64,000 nt of DNA from UMGS1601 sp964617585. GTDB lineage: Bacteria; Bacillota; Clostridia; Oscillospirales; Ruminococcaceae. This document shows positions 51,426-60,264 of the stretch, one piece after another; position 1 is the first letter of the stretch, and the number at the start of each line of letters is the position of its first letter. Under the pieces are notes generated by a model that ran no database searches, was not told the DNA's origin, and was given only the letters and a program-made list of their open reading frames with translations. Both the position numbers and the translations under genes were made by a program. The stretch lies in assembly GCA_964617585.1 (NCBI GenBank), contig CAZTXS010000004.1:37907-101906 (forward strand). Direction: 5' to 3'.

Positions 51426-52400
51426 ATGAGTTTAGTTCTTTGGAGCTGCTGCTACATTGTTCTGGCGGCGCTTGTTGTGATTTTGTCGGTTAAGCTTGCC
51501 GACTATGTTGACCTTATCGATAAAAAGACAAATATATCAGGAGCTTTCATAGGCGGAGTTATACTTGCGGCGGTAACATCTCTTCCCGAGTTATTCACAT
51601 CATTTTCAGCAGTTGTTATCGTCAAAAACCCAAGCTTGGTTATAGGAAATATTCTCGGCAGCAATCTTTTTAATATAACGGTATTCGGTATTATACTTAT
51701 CATTTGGGCAAAAGGCTTTTCTAAAGCATCAATCGGAAAAAGCCACTTTAAAATAACGGTATTTATGCTGTTTCTCTTTGCACTGATGTTTTTGGCTGTG
51801 ACCTTGGGGCTGGATTTCAGCATTTTTAACATAAGCATATATTCGCTTATTATCATTATAACCTACGCTTTTTCAATTAAGTATATGGCAAACGATGAGA
51901 GCGAAAACGATAACGAAACCGATAATCCCCTGACAATAAAACAAATTGCAATAAGATTTGTTATCCTATCCGTCCTGTTAGTCGGCGTTTCCGTAGCGAT
52001 AACCTATGTGACCGATATTCTGGCTGAGGGCTTCAGCTTAGGAGCTACTATTGCCGGGGCGTTGTTCTTAGGCGTTGCAACCAGTCTGCCTGAGCTTACC
52101 TCAACCTTTGAGCTGGCTAAAAAACTGAACTTTAACGCCGCTACCGGAAATATCCTCGGAAGCGGAGTATTCAACTTTGCAATTTTAGCAATATCCGACT
52201 TATTGTACAGAGGAGGTTCGGTTTACGAAAGCAAGGACTCAAACTCGCTGATTATTTTCGGGTTTATTGCAACGCTGCTGACAGGAATGTGCCTGTCTTT
52301 AAAAAATAAAAAATCAAGCGGCAAAAATATATCTGCCGTCTATAGGATTATGGGAATCGGAACTGTAATCTGCTATGTAATGTTTATAGTATTATCTTAA
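51426..52400 (+). CDS. Sodium/calcium exchanger family protein (CaCA)
   Basis: A 324-residue protein with about ten membrane helices and the two inverted alpha repeats of the CaCA family: AAVTSLPELFTSFSA with GNILGSNLFNI, and GVATSLPELTSTFELA with GNILGSGVFNFA. It probably exchanges Na+ or H+ for Ca2+. It is co-transcribed with the amidohydrolase and ppk genes and lies near a Ca-ATPase, which suggests a calcium locus. Confidence 0.93.
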   Translation: MSLVLWSCCYIVLAALVVILSVKLADYVDLIDKKTNISGAFIGGVILAAVTSLPELFTSFSAVVIVKNPSLVIGNILGSNLFNITVFGIILIIWAKGFSKASIGKSHFKITVFMLFLFALMFLAVTLGLDFSIFNISIYSLIIIITYAFSIKYMANDESENDNETDNPLTIKQIAIRFVILSVLLVGVSVAITYVTDILAEGFSLGATIAGALFLGVATSLPELTSTFELAKKLNFNAATGNILGSGVFNFAILAISDLLYRGGSVYESKDSNSLIIFGFIATLLTGMCLSLKNKKSSGKNISAVYRIMGIGTVICYVMFIVLS

Positions 52401-52416
52401 AACGGGAGGAAGCTTA

Positions 52417-54543
52417 ATGCCGGAAAAAATATATGATAACCGTGAGCTTTCATGGTTAAAATTTAACCAACGTGTTTTGGACGAATCCAACGACAGCTCA
52501 GTTCCTCTTTTAGAAAGACTGTTTTTCTCGTCTATATATTCAAGCAATTTAGACGAATTTTTCATGGTCCGAGTCGGAACGCTTCACGATCAGATGCTTA
52601 TTGACGATGAGGAACGGGACGGGAAAACGGAAATGAAGCCGTCGGAGCAGTTAAATTCAATATTCAAAAGAGTGACTCGTCTTAACGAGCTGCACGATAA
52701 ATATTTTGAACAGCTTTCCGAAGAGCTTAAAGAAAAAGGCATAAGGCAGGTCTGCATGAAAGACCTGTCAAAAGAGGATAAGGAATACGTCGACAGCTTT
52801 TTTAAATATGAGGTAAATCCGTTCCTCTCTCCTCAGATTGTTGATAAAAGACATCCTTTCCCCTTTTTAACCGGAAAAGAAATCTATGTCTGCGCAAGAC
52901 TGACCTCAAAATCCAATATAGTTTTGGGAATTGTAAATACAACGGGCGTATTTGCAAGGGTTTTATTTCTGCCCGTTAAAAAGAAAATCAGATATATTTT
53001 AGTTGAGGATATTATTCTTCATTATGCGGGTAAAATTTTTTCAGGCTATAAGGTTGAAGAAAAAAGTCTTATTCGCGTTACCCGAAACGCAGATATAGAC
53101 GTTAAAGAAGCCCTTTTTGATCAGGAAATGGATTTCAGAGGGGCAATGTCGGAGCTTATTAAGAAGCGTAAAAAGCTTTGCGCCGTAAGAGTTCAGCTTT
53201 CAAAAGAGCTTTCGTCCTCTACAATATCAGAGCTTTCCAATCGTATAGGCATACATAAGAAGCAGTTTTTTATCGAGAAGGCTCCGCTTGATATGTCTTA
53301 CATATTTACGATTAAGGATAAAGCAAAGTCCTTAAGCGAGCTTTTCTTCAAGGAGCAGATTCCGCAGAGGTCGCCTATGGTAGACGAATCGGCTTCTATG
53401 ATTGCTCAGATAGACAAAAAAGATATTTTTCTTTCATACCCCTATGAAAGCATTAAGCCTTTTATAAAGCTGCTTCAGGAGGCTGCCCGAGACGAAAGTG
53501 TGGCTTCAATAAAAATCACTCTTTACAGGGTTGCCAAAACCAGCAAAATAGTCGAAGCCCTAATAGACGCCGCCGAAAACGGCAAGGATGTTTTGGCTCT
53601 TGTAGAGCTTAGAGCAAGATTTGACGAGGAAAACAATATCGACTGGTCAAAACGGCTTGAGGACGCCGGCGTTCAGGTCATTTACGGTCCTGAAGATTTA
53701 AAGGTTCACTCTAAGCTTATGCTTATCACCAGAAAATTCGGTAAAAAAGCAAAGTACACCGTTCAGGTGGGAACGGGAAATTACAACGAAAAAACAGCGG
53801 CGCTTTATACCGACGTGTGTCTGTTGACTTCTCATCAAGGGATAGCCGAGGACGTTCTTTCTGTTTTTAACGCTTTAGCTACGGGTAATCTTGTCGAAAA
53901 AACCAATCACATTTTAGTCGCTCCCAAAGCTTTAAGACCTCAGCTTTTAGAGCTTATGGACATACAAATCCAAAAAGTCAAGGACGGAAAGAAAGCATAC
54001 ATAGGTATTAAGGCTAACTCTCTCACTGACAAGACGCTTATAAAAAAGCTTATAGAATGTTCTAAAGCCAGAGTTAAAACCGAGCTTGTGATTCGAGGAA
54101 TATGCTGTCTTATCCCGGGAATAGAAGGCGAAACTGAAAACATAAAGGTCGTTTCAATCGTCGGAAGATATTTAGAACACGCAAGATTCTATATTTTCGG
54201 CGATGATGAAAATAAAAAGGTTTATATTTCTTCCGCCGATTTGATGACGAGAAACACCATAAGACGTGTAGAGGCTGCTGTTCCGATTTATGACAACACA
54301 ATAAAAGAGAGAATTTTCAGATACTTTAAAACTCAGATAAACGACAACGTCAAGGGCAGAATACTGCAACCGGACGGGATTTACAGAAAACAAAAGCAGG
54401 ACGACTACGACTTAATAGACGCACAACAGATGTTCTTTGACGAAGCTTATAAAAACGCTCCTTCAGCAAGCCCGGCTTCTGTAATAAATAACAAAAAGCC
54501 ATCTTTGCTGAAACGTATATTTTCCGTGTTTAAGAAAAAATAA
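52417..54543 (+). CDS. ppk1: Polyphosphate kinase
   Basis: A 708-residue PPK1. It begins NRELSWLKFNQRVLDES, and has the DEFFMVRVG stretch, the catalytic His in DLKVHSKLMLI and a second His in YLEHARFYIFG. It makes polyphosphate from ATP. GGAGGA is upstream, 17 nt after the exchanger gene. The Ser/Lys-rich C-terminus is slightly longer than usual. The operon ends at a bidirectional terminator. Confidence 0.97.
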   Translation: MPEKIYDNRELSWLKFNQRVLDESNDSSVPLLERLFFSSIYSSNLDEFFMVRVGTLHDQMLIDDEERDGKTEMKPSEQLNSIFKRVTRLNELHDKYFEQLSEELKEKGIRQVCMKDLSKEDKEYVDSFFKYEVNPFLSPQIVDKRHPFPFLTGKEIYVCARLTSKSNIVLGIVNTTGVFARVLFLPVKKKIRYILVEDIILHYAGKIFSGYKVEEKSLIRVTRNADIDVKEALFDQEMDFRGAMSELIKKRKKLCAVRVQLSKELSSSTISELSNRIGIHKKQFFIEKAPLDMSYIFTIKDKAKSLSELFFKEQIPQRSPMVDESASMIAQIDKKDIFLSYPYESIKPFIKLLQEAARDESVASIKITLYRVAKTSKIVEALIDAAENGKDVLALVELRARFDEENNIDWSKRLEDAGVQVIYGPEDLKVHSKLMLITRKFGKKAKYTVQVGTGNYNEKTAALYTDVCLLTSHQGIAEDVLSVFNALATGNLVEKTNHILVAPKALRPQLLELMDIQIQKVKDGKKAYIGIKANSLTDKTLIKKLIECSKARVKTELVIRGICCLIPGIEGETENIKVVSIVGRYLEHARFYIFGDDENKKVYISSADLMTRNTIRRVEAAVPIYDNTIKERIFRYFKTQINDNVKGRILQPDGIYRKQKQDDYDLIDAQQMFFDEAYKNAPSASPASVINNKKPSLLKRIFSVFKKK

Positions 54544-54548
54544 ATGAA

Positions 54549-54590
54549 AAAATCCTCCTGCGGCTGTCAAACCGTAAGAGGATTTTATTT
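54549..54590. terminator. Bidirectional terminator between ppk and the EF-G-like gene
   Basis: AAAATCCTC...GAGGATTTT with inner GCGG/CCGT pairs and tracts at both ends, between convergent genes. Confidence 0.85.
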
Positions 54591-54611
54591 TATTCAAATA
54601 TTTATACCCTG

Positions 54612-56702
54612 TCAGTTCTCATCCTTAGCTGCGTTTGCAATTACACTTGCAACTAAATGCGACGGAAGCTGCTCGTATCTTTCCTGCTTTAATGTAAAAC
54701 TTCCTCTGCCCTGAGTCATCTGACGGAGAAGCATAGTAAAATCATTCATTTCAGATATTGGCGCCTCAGCGACAACTTCGGTCATTCCCTTTTCCGATTC
54801 AGACGGATTCATACCAAGTACTCTTCCTCTGCGCTTGTTGAGTTCGCCTATTATATCTCCCGTGTTTTCATCGGGAACCATAACGTTTAGTGCGCCTATC
54901 GGCTCTAAAAGCACAGGATCAGCCTGAGCCAAGCCCTCTTTATACGCTATGGAAGCCGCCATCTTAAACGCCATTTCGGAAGAATCAACAGGATGATAAG
55001 AACCGTCAACAAGAATAGCCTTTAAACCAACTACAGGGAAGCCTGCCAAAACTCCTTTGGCAACGCAGTCCTGCAAGCCCTTTTCAACGGCGGGGAAATA
55101 ATTCTTCGGAACAGCGCCGCCGAAAATCTTTTCCTCAAAGATAAGCTCGTCGGAAACGCACGGTTCAAATTCAATCCAAACATCTCCGTACTGACCGTGA
55201 CCGCCCGACTGCTTTTTATATTTGCCCTGAACCTTGACCTTCTTTCTGATAGTTTCTCTGTAAGGAATCTTCGGAACAGAAATATCTATATCAACTCCGA
55301 AATCGTTTTTAAGCTTAGAAAGAGCAGACGATAAGTGCTGATCGCCCAATCCCTTTAAAATCTGTTCATGAGTCAGATTATCCTGATAATAGTCAAGCGT
55401 AAGATCCTGCTCGAGAAGCTTAGCCACCGCACCTGAAATTTTGCTTTCATCACCCTGAGCTTTAGCCTTGACAGCCATAGGATAACAAGGCTCGGGGAAA
55501 ATAATAGGAGCAAATTTTACAATCCTCGATGAATCGCATATGGTATCGTTTGTGTTTACGTCCAGCTTTGTGCAGACCACAATATCTCCGCAGTTTGCCT
55601 CTAAAAGCTCTATCTGCTTCTTGCCGACAAGAGTATACAGCTTTCCGAACTTTAAAGCGTTTCCGTTTGAAGCATTCACAGCGTCCATGCCCGGTTTCAG
55701 CTTACCCGACATTATTTTAATAAACGACATTTTTCCGACAAAAGAATCGGCAACGGTTTTAAATACGAATGCGCTCAAAGGTTCGCTTTCATCACATTTG
55801 ACTTCAACAGGGTCATCATTTTCATCGGAAGCCAAAGCCATTTCGTCATCGGTTGATGCCGGAAGCAGAAGCGAAATCTCTTTGAGAAGCATATCTACTC
55901 CCGCTGATGTAACTGATGAAACACAGGTAACAGGAGTAATTACGCCTTCGTTCATTCCCTTATGTATTCCGTCAATAAGCTCTTTCTGCGTGAAAGCCTC
56001 GCCGCTGAAGAACTTTTCAAAAAGCTCTTCGTCAGTTTCGGCAACAGCCTCGGAAATAGCTTCTCTCAAGCCCTGAAGCCTGTATTCTATCTTGTCGCTC
56101 AGCTCAGCCGTAGGCATATCGGTTTCAACCGCATTGCCGTTATCGTCATATTTATAGGCCTTCATTTCAATAAGATTAACATACGAAACGATTTTCCTGT
56201 CTGAAATCACGGGAACAACAACAGGACAAACAGTCGGACCGAATTCTGCTTTAAGCTCGGTCAAAACATTATAGAAGTTCGCATTGTCCGAATCGAGTTT
56301 TGTCACAACAAACATTCTCGGTTTATTCATAGCGACCGCCGCAGAATAAGCTTTATGCGTGCCGACGTTGACCCCTGACTTTCCCGATACGGTAATAATC
56401 GCAGTATCGCAGGCTGATATGCCCTCAAGCATTTCACCTGCGAAATCAAAAAGACCGGGAGTGTCCAGAAGATTTATTTTAAAGCCGTCCTTTTCAAAAA
56501 CAGATAACGACGTATATACAGAAGATTTTCTCAATATTTCTTCATTCGTATAATCAGATACGGTATTTCCGTCGGCAACCTTTCCCAAACGCTCGCTGGC
56601 TCCGCTTTTGTAAAGCAGGCTTTCGCAAAGGGATGTCTTGCCCGAACCCGCATGACCGCAAAGCACAATATTCTTTATTTTCGTGTTATCGTAGATTTTC
56701 AC
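54612..56702 (-). CDS. Elongation factor G-like GTPase
   Basis: A 696-residue translational GTPase with the EF-G domain order. G1 is GHAGSGKTS, G3 is DTPGLFDF and the G4 position is VTKLDSD. The C-terminal domains include PKIPYRETI and VMVPDENTGDIIGELNKRRGRV. It belongs to the divergent EF-G-like group found beside true EF-G in many Clostridia; it lacks the exact switch I of FusA and may serve recycling or another step. The GTG at 56702 is chosen because GGAGAG lies 8 nt upstream; an ATG at 56720 is in frame. TATAAT at 56730-56725 may be its -10. Confidence 0.9.
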   Translation of the reverse strand: MKIYDNTKIKNIVLCGHAGSGKTSLCESLLYKSGASERLGKVADGNTVSDYTNEEILRKSSVYTSLSVFEKDGFKINLLDTPGLFDFAGEMLEGISACDTAIITVSGKSGVNVGTHKAYSAAVAMNKPRMFVVTKLDSDNANFYNVLTELKAEFGPTVCPVVVPVISDRKIVSYVNLIEMKAYKYDDNGNAVETDMPTAELSDKIEYRLQGLREAISEAVAETDEELFEKFFSGEAFTQKELIDGIHKGMNEGVITPVTCVSSVTSAGVDMLLKEISLLLPASTDDEMALASDENDDPVEVKCDESEPLSAFVFKTVADSFVGKMSFIKIMSGKLKPGMDAVNASNGNALKFGKLYTLVGKKQIELLEANCGDIVVCTKLDVNTNDTICDSSRIVKFAPIIFPEPCYPMAVKAKAQGDESKISGAVAKLLEQDLTLDYYQDNLTHEQILKGLGDQHLSSALSKLKNDFGVDIDISVPKIPYRETIRKKVKVQGKYKKQSGGHGQYGDVWIEFEPCVSDELIFEEKIFGGAVPKNYFPAVEKGLQDCVAKGVLAGFPVVGLKAILVDGSYHPVDSSEMAFKMAASIAYKEGLAQADPVLLEPIGALNVMVPDENTGDIIGELNKRRGRVLGMNPSESEKGMTEVVAEAPISEMNDFTMLLRQMTQGRGSFTLKQERYEQLPSHLVASVIANAAKDEN

Positions 56703-56880
56703 ACTGATCTCTCCATTCATAAAAATTATAGCATACTTGATATTCTATTAAAAATAAACAATATTTATTACTGCTTATACAGTAATTATATACTATTTGA
56801 CTATAAATTGCAAGATAATATTATAAGTTTTTGTTGATTTTATAAATATATTTTCTTTTTACCAATATAACAATAATAAC

Positions 56881-56908
56881 AGCCGCCCCATAATAAAACA
56901 GGACGGCT
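56881..56908 (-). terminator. Possible terminator downstream of the YD-repeat gene
   Basis: On the minus strand AGCCGTCC...GGGGCGGCT (8 bp with one G-U pair) is followed by a T-rich but mixed tract. The stretch 56731-56880 is AT-rich with no other signal. Confidence 0.4.
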
Positions 56909-56932
56909 AAAAATCACTCGCTTATGTGTCTG

Positions 56933-56950
56933 CCGCTTAAGCGGTTTTTT
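56933..56950 (+). terminator. Orphan hairpin with T-tract
   Basis: CCGC-TTAA-GCGG followed by six T on the plus strand. No plus-strand gene precedes it in this gap, so it may stop antisense or read-through transcripts. Confidence 0.35.
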
Positions 56951-56990
56951 CTATTATTTACATATGTACTTTTTTGGGTTATCCCTCTCA

Positions 56991-57015
56991 TTCAATAAGG
57001 GCTTGCCCGTCATTA
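56991..57015 (+). repeat. Structured interspersed repeat, copy 10 (25-bp end fragment)
   Basis: Only the left end TTCAATAAGGGCTTGCCCG and a few bases remain, a few bases before the stop codon of the YD-repeat gene. Confidence 0.75.
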
Positions 57016-57022
57016 TAAAAGA

Positions 57023-58340
57023 CTACTTAACCTTTACCTTGCGTAATTTCTTATTCCAGCTGCTATAAACCTTCTTGGTCTTTCCATTGCCGTCTTTATA
57101 TTCAGCGTAAGCTCTCACACGGACATAGTAGGTTTTTCCGCTCTTTATTTTACTGTTTTTAACATTAATCTTATTCTTAGAAACCGTCTTGTCGGCAAGT
57201 ATCTTCTTAAATGTCTTTTTATTTGAAACCTGAACCTGATAGCCCTGAGCCTTAGAAACCTTTTTCCATGAAACTGAAATCTTTTTCTTCGCTTTGCTAT
57301 TAGCTTTCAGCCTTGTGATTTTAGCCTGTTTCATAGCTTTTTTAGCGGCTTTTTTATTTTCCTTGACATTATTTTTCGTAGTCGCTGTAGTAGTTTTTGC
57401 AGTAGGAGCGTTTGTTTTCTGCGTTGTAGGAGCAGGCTTCGCTGCGGTGGTTGAAGGCTGAATAGTACCGCTTCCCTTTTCGTAATAGATTACATCTCCG
57501 TTTTCATCATAACTATACTTTTCCCACGTACCGTCGCTGTACTCAATAAAAGTACGGTTTCCGTTTTCGTCATAGGTGTATTTCTCCCAAGTACCGTCGT
57601 TGTATTCGGTAAAAATGCAGTTTTCGTTTTCGTCAAATGTATCCTTATAATAAAGAACTCCGTCGTAATAATAATACTGAAAAGCAATTATTCCGTTGTT
57701 ATAGGTTGTTTCCTGAGTGTTGCCAATGCTGTCGGTATACTTGGTGCAATTTCCGTTTTCGTCATACTCATATTCTTCCCAATATTCATCGCTGTCCTCA
57801 TAACGAGTCATATGACCATTTTTATCATATGTATACTTTTCCCAGTAATCGTCGCTGTTTTTAAAGTAAACGACGTTATTGTTTTCATCATACTGATATT
57901 CAGCCCAATAGCCTTCGTTATCTTCATAGCGGATCAGATTGCCGTTATCGTCGTACTTTTCCTTTTCCCAAGTGCCGTCGCTGTAGGAATATAATATTTC
58001 TTTATTTTCTTCGTCATATGTAATATTACAGCTCAAACCGTTGCTGTCTATTGAGCTTATGACATTACCGTCTTTATCATAGGTATACTCTATCCAATAG
58101 TCCAAGAAATCTACTTCTACTCGAATCAGATTTCCATCGTCATCATAGGTAAACTCATATCCGGTTTCATCATCTATAAGGGGAATATTGCGGCTCTGCG
58201 CAAGCTTGTTTTGAACGTTTTTAATAACGTTCTCAGCTTTTTGTTACAGGCTTTGAAGCTTCCTGTGCATAAGCGGGAACACCTGCCGCCGGAATAAGCG
58301 ACATCATTGCCGCCGTTAAGATTGACAATAATTTTTTCAT
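57023..58340 (-). pseudogene. Frameshifted secreted YD-repeat protein with Lys-rich Fn3 tail
   Basis: The minus-strand gene starts at the ATG at 58340 with GGAGGAG upstream. Its signal peptide (MKKLLSILTAAMMSLIPAAG, ending PAYA) runs into a TGA at 58235-58233. The body continues in another frame: AENVIKNVQNKLAQ, then about ten YD-type repeats (TWEKYTYDENGN), a linker and the Fn3 tail. The shift maps to the five-T run at 58238-58242, where removing one base restores a 438-residue protein. The frame from TTG at 58105 to the stop is intact and, if translated alone, would lack the signal. A real mutation, phase variation, recoding or a sequencing error are all possible. Confidence 0.8.
58238..58242 (-). 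other. Homopolymer frameshift site
   Basis: Five A on the coding strand, in the context ACAAAAAGC, separate the signal peptide frame from the mature frame. Four A would give one continuous reading frame. Confidence 0.7.
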
Positions 58341-58419
58341 AATTTTCTCCTCCATAATTTAAATAAATAATTACCTGTATTTACATTATAAACAAAAAAC
58401 ACAATATAGTCAAGTTATA

Positions 58420-58968
58420 CTATTCGCCGAATCTTATCAGCTTCATAAAAGCTTTATTATTTTCTAAAAGCTTAAAAATCACAACTCCTATTATTGTCAC
58501 GCATACCAGCTCTCCCAAAGCTACCTGAAGCATTGATAATACAAGCGGCAAACCAAGCACAAATTTAAGCTCAAGTCCAACCAGAACGCCGTTGAATATT
58601 ACCGGAGCTAAGGAAGCTGTAATTAAAGACGCAGTGCACGAAGCTTTCCGATTCATTTTCAGCCTGCCTTGGAAAAAAGACGGCAGAAGCCTTTCGCAGA
58701 GAACTATTGAAACCACTGATACAAGTGTGGCGAAAGTTCCGACTGCCATGTCTATTACTCCCACTGTGCTTATAATATTGGCGATAAAACAGCCTGTCAC
58801 CATAGAATAACAGTATTCTTTCTTATAAAAGCAGAGCAGAACTAACGCTTCGGAAATGCGGAACTGAATACTTCCGTATGATAATGATCCCAAAGCCATT
58901 GTTACCGCAACATACAAAGCTGCAACAACTGACAGTACGGCTATTTTTCTAACGCTGAAATTTTTCAT
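58420..58968 (-). CDS. queT: QueT-family queuosine precursor transporter (ECF S component)
   Basis: A 182-residue protein with about five membrane helices that matches QueT (DUF988): MALGSLSYGSIQFRISEALVLLCFY near the N-terminus and ISTVGVIDMAVGTFATLVSV. QueT imports preQ1 or a related queuosine precursor through an ECF module. A preQ1-I riboswitch and its terminator lie upstream at 59260-59170, with repeat copy 11 between the terminator and the start codon. AAGAAGG precedes the ATG. Confidence 0.92.
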   Translation of the reverse strand: MKNFSVRKIAVLSVVAALYVAVTMALGSLSYGSIQFRISEALVLLCFYKKEYCYSMVTGCFIANIISTVGVIDMAVGTFATLVSVVSIVLCERLLPSFFQGRLKMNRKASCTASLITASLAPVIFNGVLVGLELKFVLGLPLVLSMLQVALGELVCVTIIGVVIFKLLENNKAFMKLIRFGE

Positions 58969-58984
58969 AATCTTTTACCTTCTT

Positions 58985-59128
58985 TTCAATAAGAGCTTGC
59001 CCGTCATTCAATGCGGCAAGGGTCGGCATTGCCGACCGGCCGTTCAGTAGGGGATTGTATCCTGCTACTGAACGGGTAATGGAACCCGCCGCCTATAGAG
59101 GCGGGGGGACATCTTGCCTTAGTTATAA
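58985..59128 (+). repeat. Structured interspersed repeat, copy 11
   Basis: Full-length copy, antisense to queT, placed between the preQ1 terminator and the queT ribosome site. All four hairpins are intact and it ends in CTTAGTTATAA. Confidence 0.92.
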
Positions 59129-59169
59129 CTTTATTGTTCTCAAAAGCAGACGCAAAGGCGTCACACTGC

Positions 59170-59260
59170 AAAAAAGGTGCGTCTTTACAACAAAGACACA
59201 CCTTTAAAATCAGATATTATCCCTGTTTTTATTAACGAGTGGTAACTAGGATACACTCGG
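59170..59260 (-). promoter_or_regulatory. preQ1-I riboswitch with intrinsic terminator
   Basis: On the minus strand P1 is CGAGTG/CACTCG (59259-59254 with 59241-59236). The loop TATCCTAGTTAC carries TATCCT, which can pair with GGGATA (59223-59218) to form an H-type pseudoknot across the A-rich linker TTAATAAAAACA. This matches the preQ1-I class, with AGTTACC and AATAAAAACAGG as signatures. A 14-bp terminator stem with a T-tract follows at 59205-59170. It controls queT. Since fba ends only 30 nt upstream, fba transcripts probably read into it. Confidence 0.85.
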
Positions 59261-59289
59261 TTTTATTCTTTGATTATGAATGTCAATTA

Positions 59290-60153
59290 TTATGCTTTTC
59301 CGATTGAACCGAAAAGCTCCATCTTTTCTTTTACAGTAGCCTTAATAGCTTCAAATCCGGGAGCAAGAAGCTTTCTCGGGTCAAAGCCTTTGCCCTTAAG
59401 ATCCTTGCCCTCTTCGATATACTTTCTTGTAGCTTCCTGGAAAGCAAGCTGGCATTCGGTATTAACGTTGATTTTAGCGACTCCGAGAGAAATAGCTTTT
59501 TTTATCATATCCTCAGGTATTCCTGTTCCGCCGTGAAGAACAAGCGGCATATCCCCTACCTTATCTTTTACTGCTGCAAGTGTTTCAAACGAAAGACCCG
59601 CCCAGTTTTCCGGATATTTACCGTGAATGTTTCCGATACCTGCCGCAAGCATTGTTACGCCCAAATCGGCAATCATTTTACACTCGTCAGGATCAGCGCA
59701 CTCGCCTGCTCCGATAACTCCGTCCTCTTCTCCTCCGATCGAGCCAACCTCAGCCTCTATTGAAAGACCGAACTTTTCACATTCTGCAACAAGCTCCGTT
59801 GTCTTTGCAACGTTTTCATCAATAGGATAGTGAGAACCGTCAAACATTACCGAGCTGAAGCCTGCTTCGATACAAGCCTTTGCCCCGTCGTATGAACCGT
59901 GGTCCAAATGAAGAGCAACAGGAACGGTAATATTAAGCTCCTCCAGCATACCCTTCACCATACCGACAACCGTCTTATATCCGCACATATACTTACCCGC
60001 TCCCTCTGAAACGCCGAGAATAACAGGTGAATTTAACTCCTGTGCAGTGAGAAGTATCGCCTTGGTCCATTCAAGGTTGTTAATATTGAACTGACCTACA
60101 GCATATTTTCCGTCTTTTGCTTTGTTTAACATATCCTTCGCTGAAACTAACAT
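59290..60153 (-). CDS. fba: Class II fructose-bisphosphate aldolase
   Basis: A 287-residue zinc aldolase. It has VGQFNINNLEWTKAIL, the LHLDHGSYDGAKACIEAGFSSVMFDGSHYP region with its zinc His, EAEVGSIGGEEDG, and the LVLHGGTGIPEDMIKKAI phosphate site. It splits fructose-1,6-bisphosphate in glycolysis. GGAGG lies 11 nt upstream. Pfk is nearby on the same strand. No separate terminator is seen before the riboswitch. Confidence 0.97.
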   Translation of the reverse strand: MLVSAKDMLNKAKDGKYAVGQFNINNLEWTKAILLTAQELNSPVILGVSEGAGKYMCGYKTVVGMVKGMLEELNITVPVALHLDHGSYDGAKACIEAGFSSVMFDGSHYPIDENVAKTTELVAECEKFGLSIEAEVGSIGGEEDGVIGAGECADPDECKMIADLGVTMLAAGIGNIHGKYPENWAGLSFETLAAVKDKVGDMPLVLHGGTGIPEDMIKKAISLGVAKINVNTECQLAFQEATRKYIEEGKDLKGKGFDPRKLLAPGFEAIKATVKEKMELFGSIGKA

Positions 60154-60264
60154 AAATATTAAACCTCCAAAAAAATTTTAATACTTTAATATTATACATT
60201 ATTGTAATGAAAATTGCAAACCGAAACAATAATTTAACTTAATTTCATTTTAATCAAATAAAAC

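Noticed and set aside
59281..59286. TTGACA overlapping the fba stop codon as a queT promoter
   Set aside because: Any -10 at proper spacing would put the start inside the riboswitch P1 stem, which would break the aptamer.
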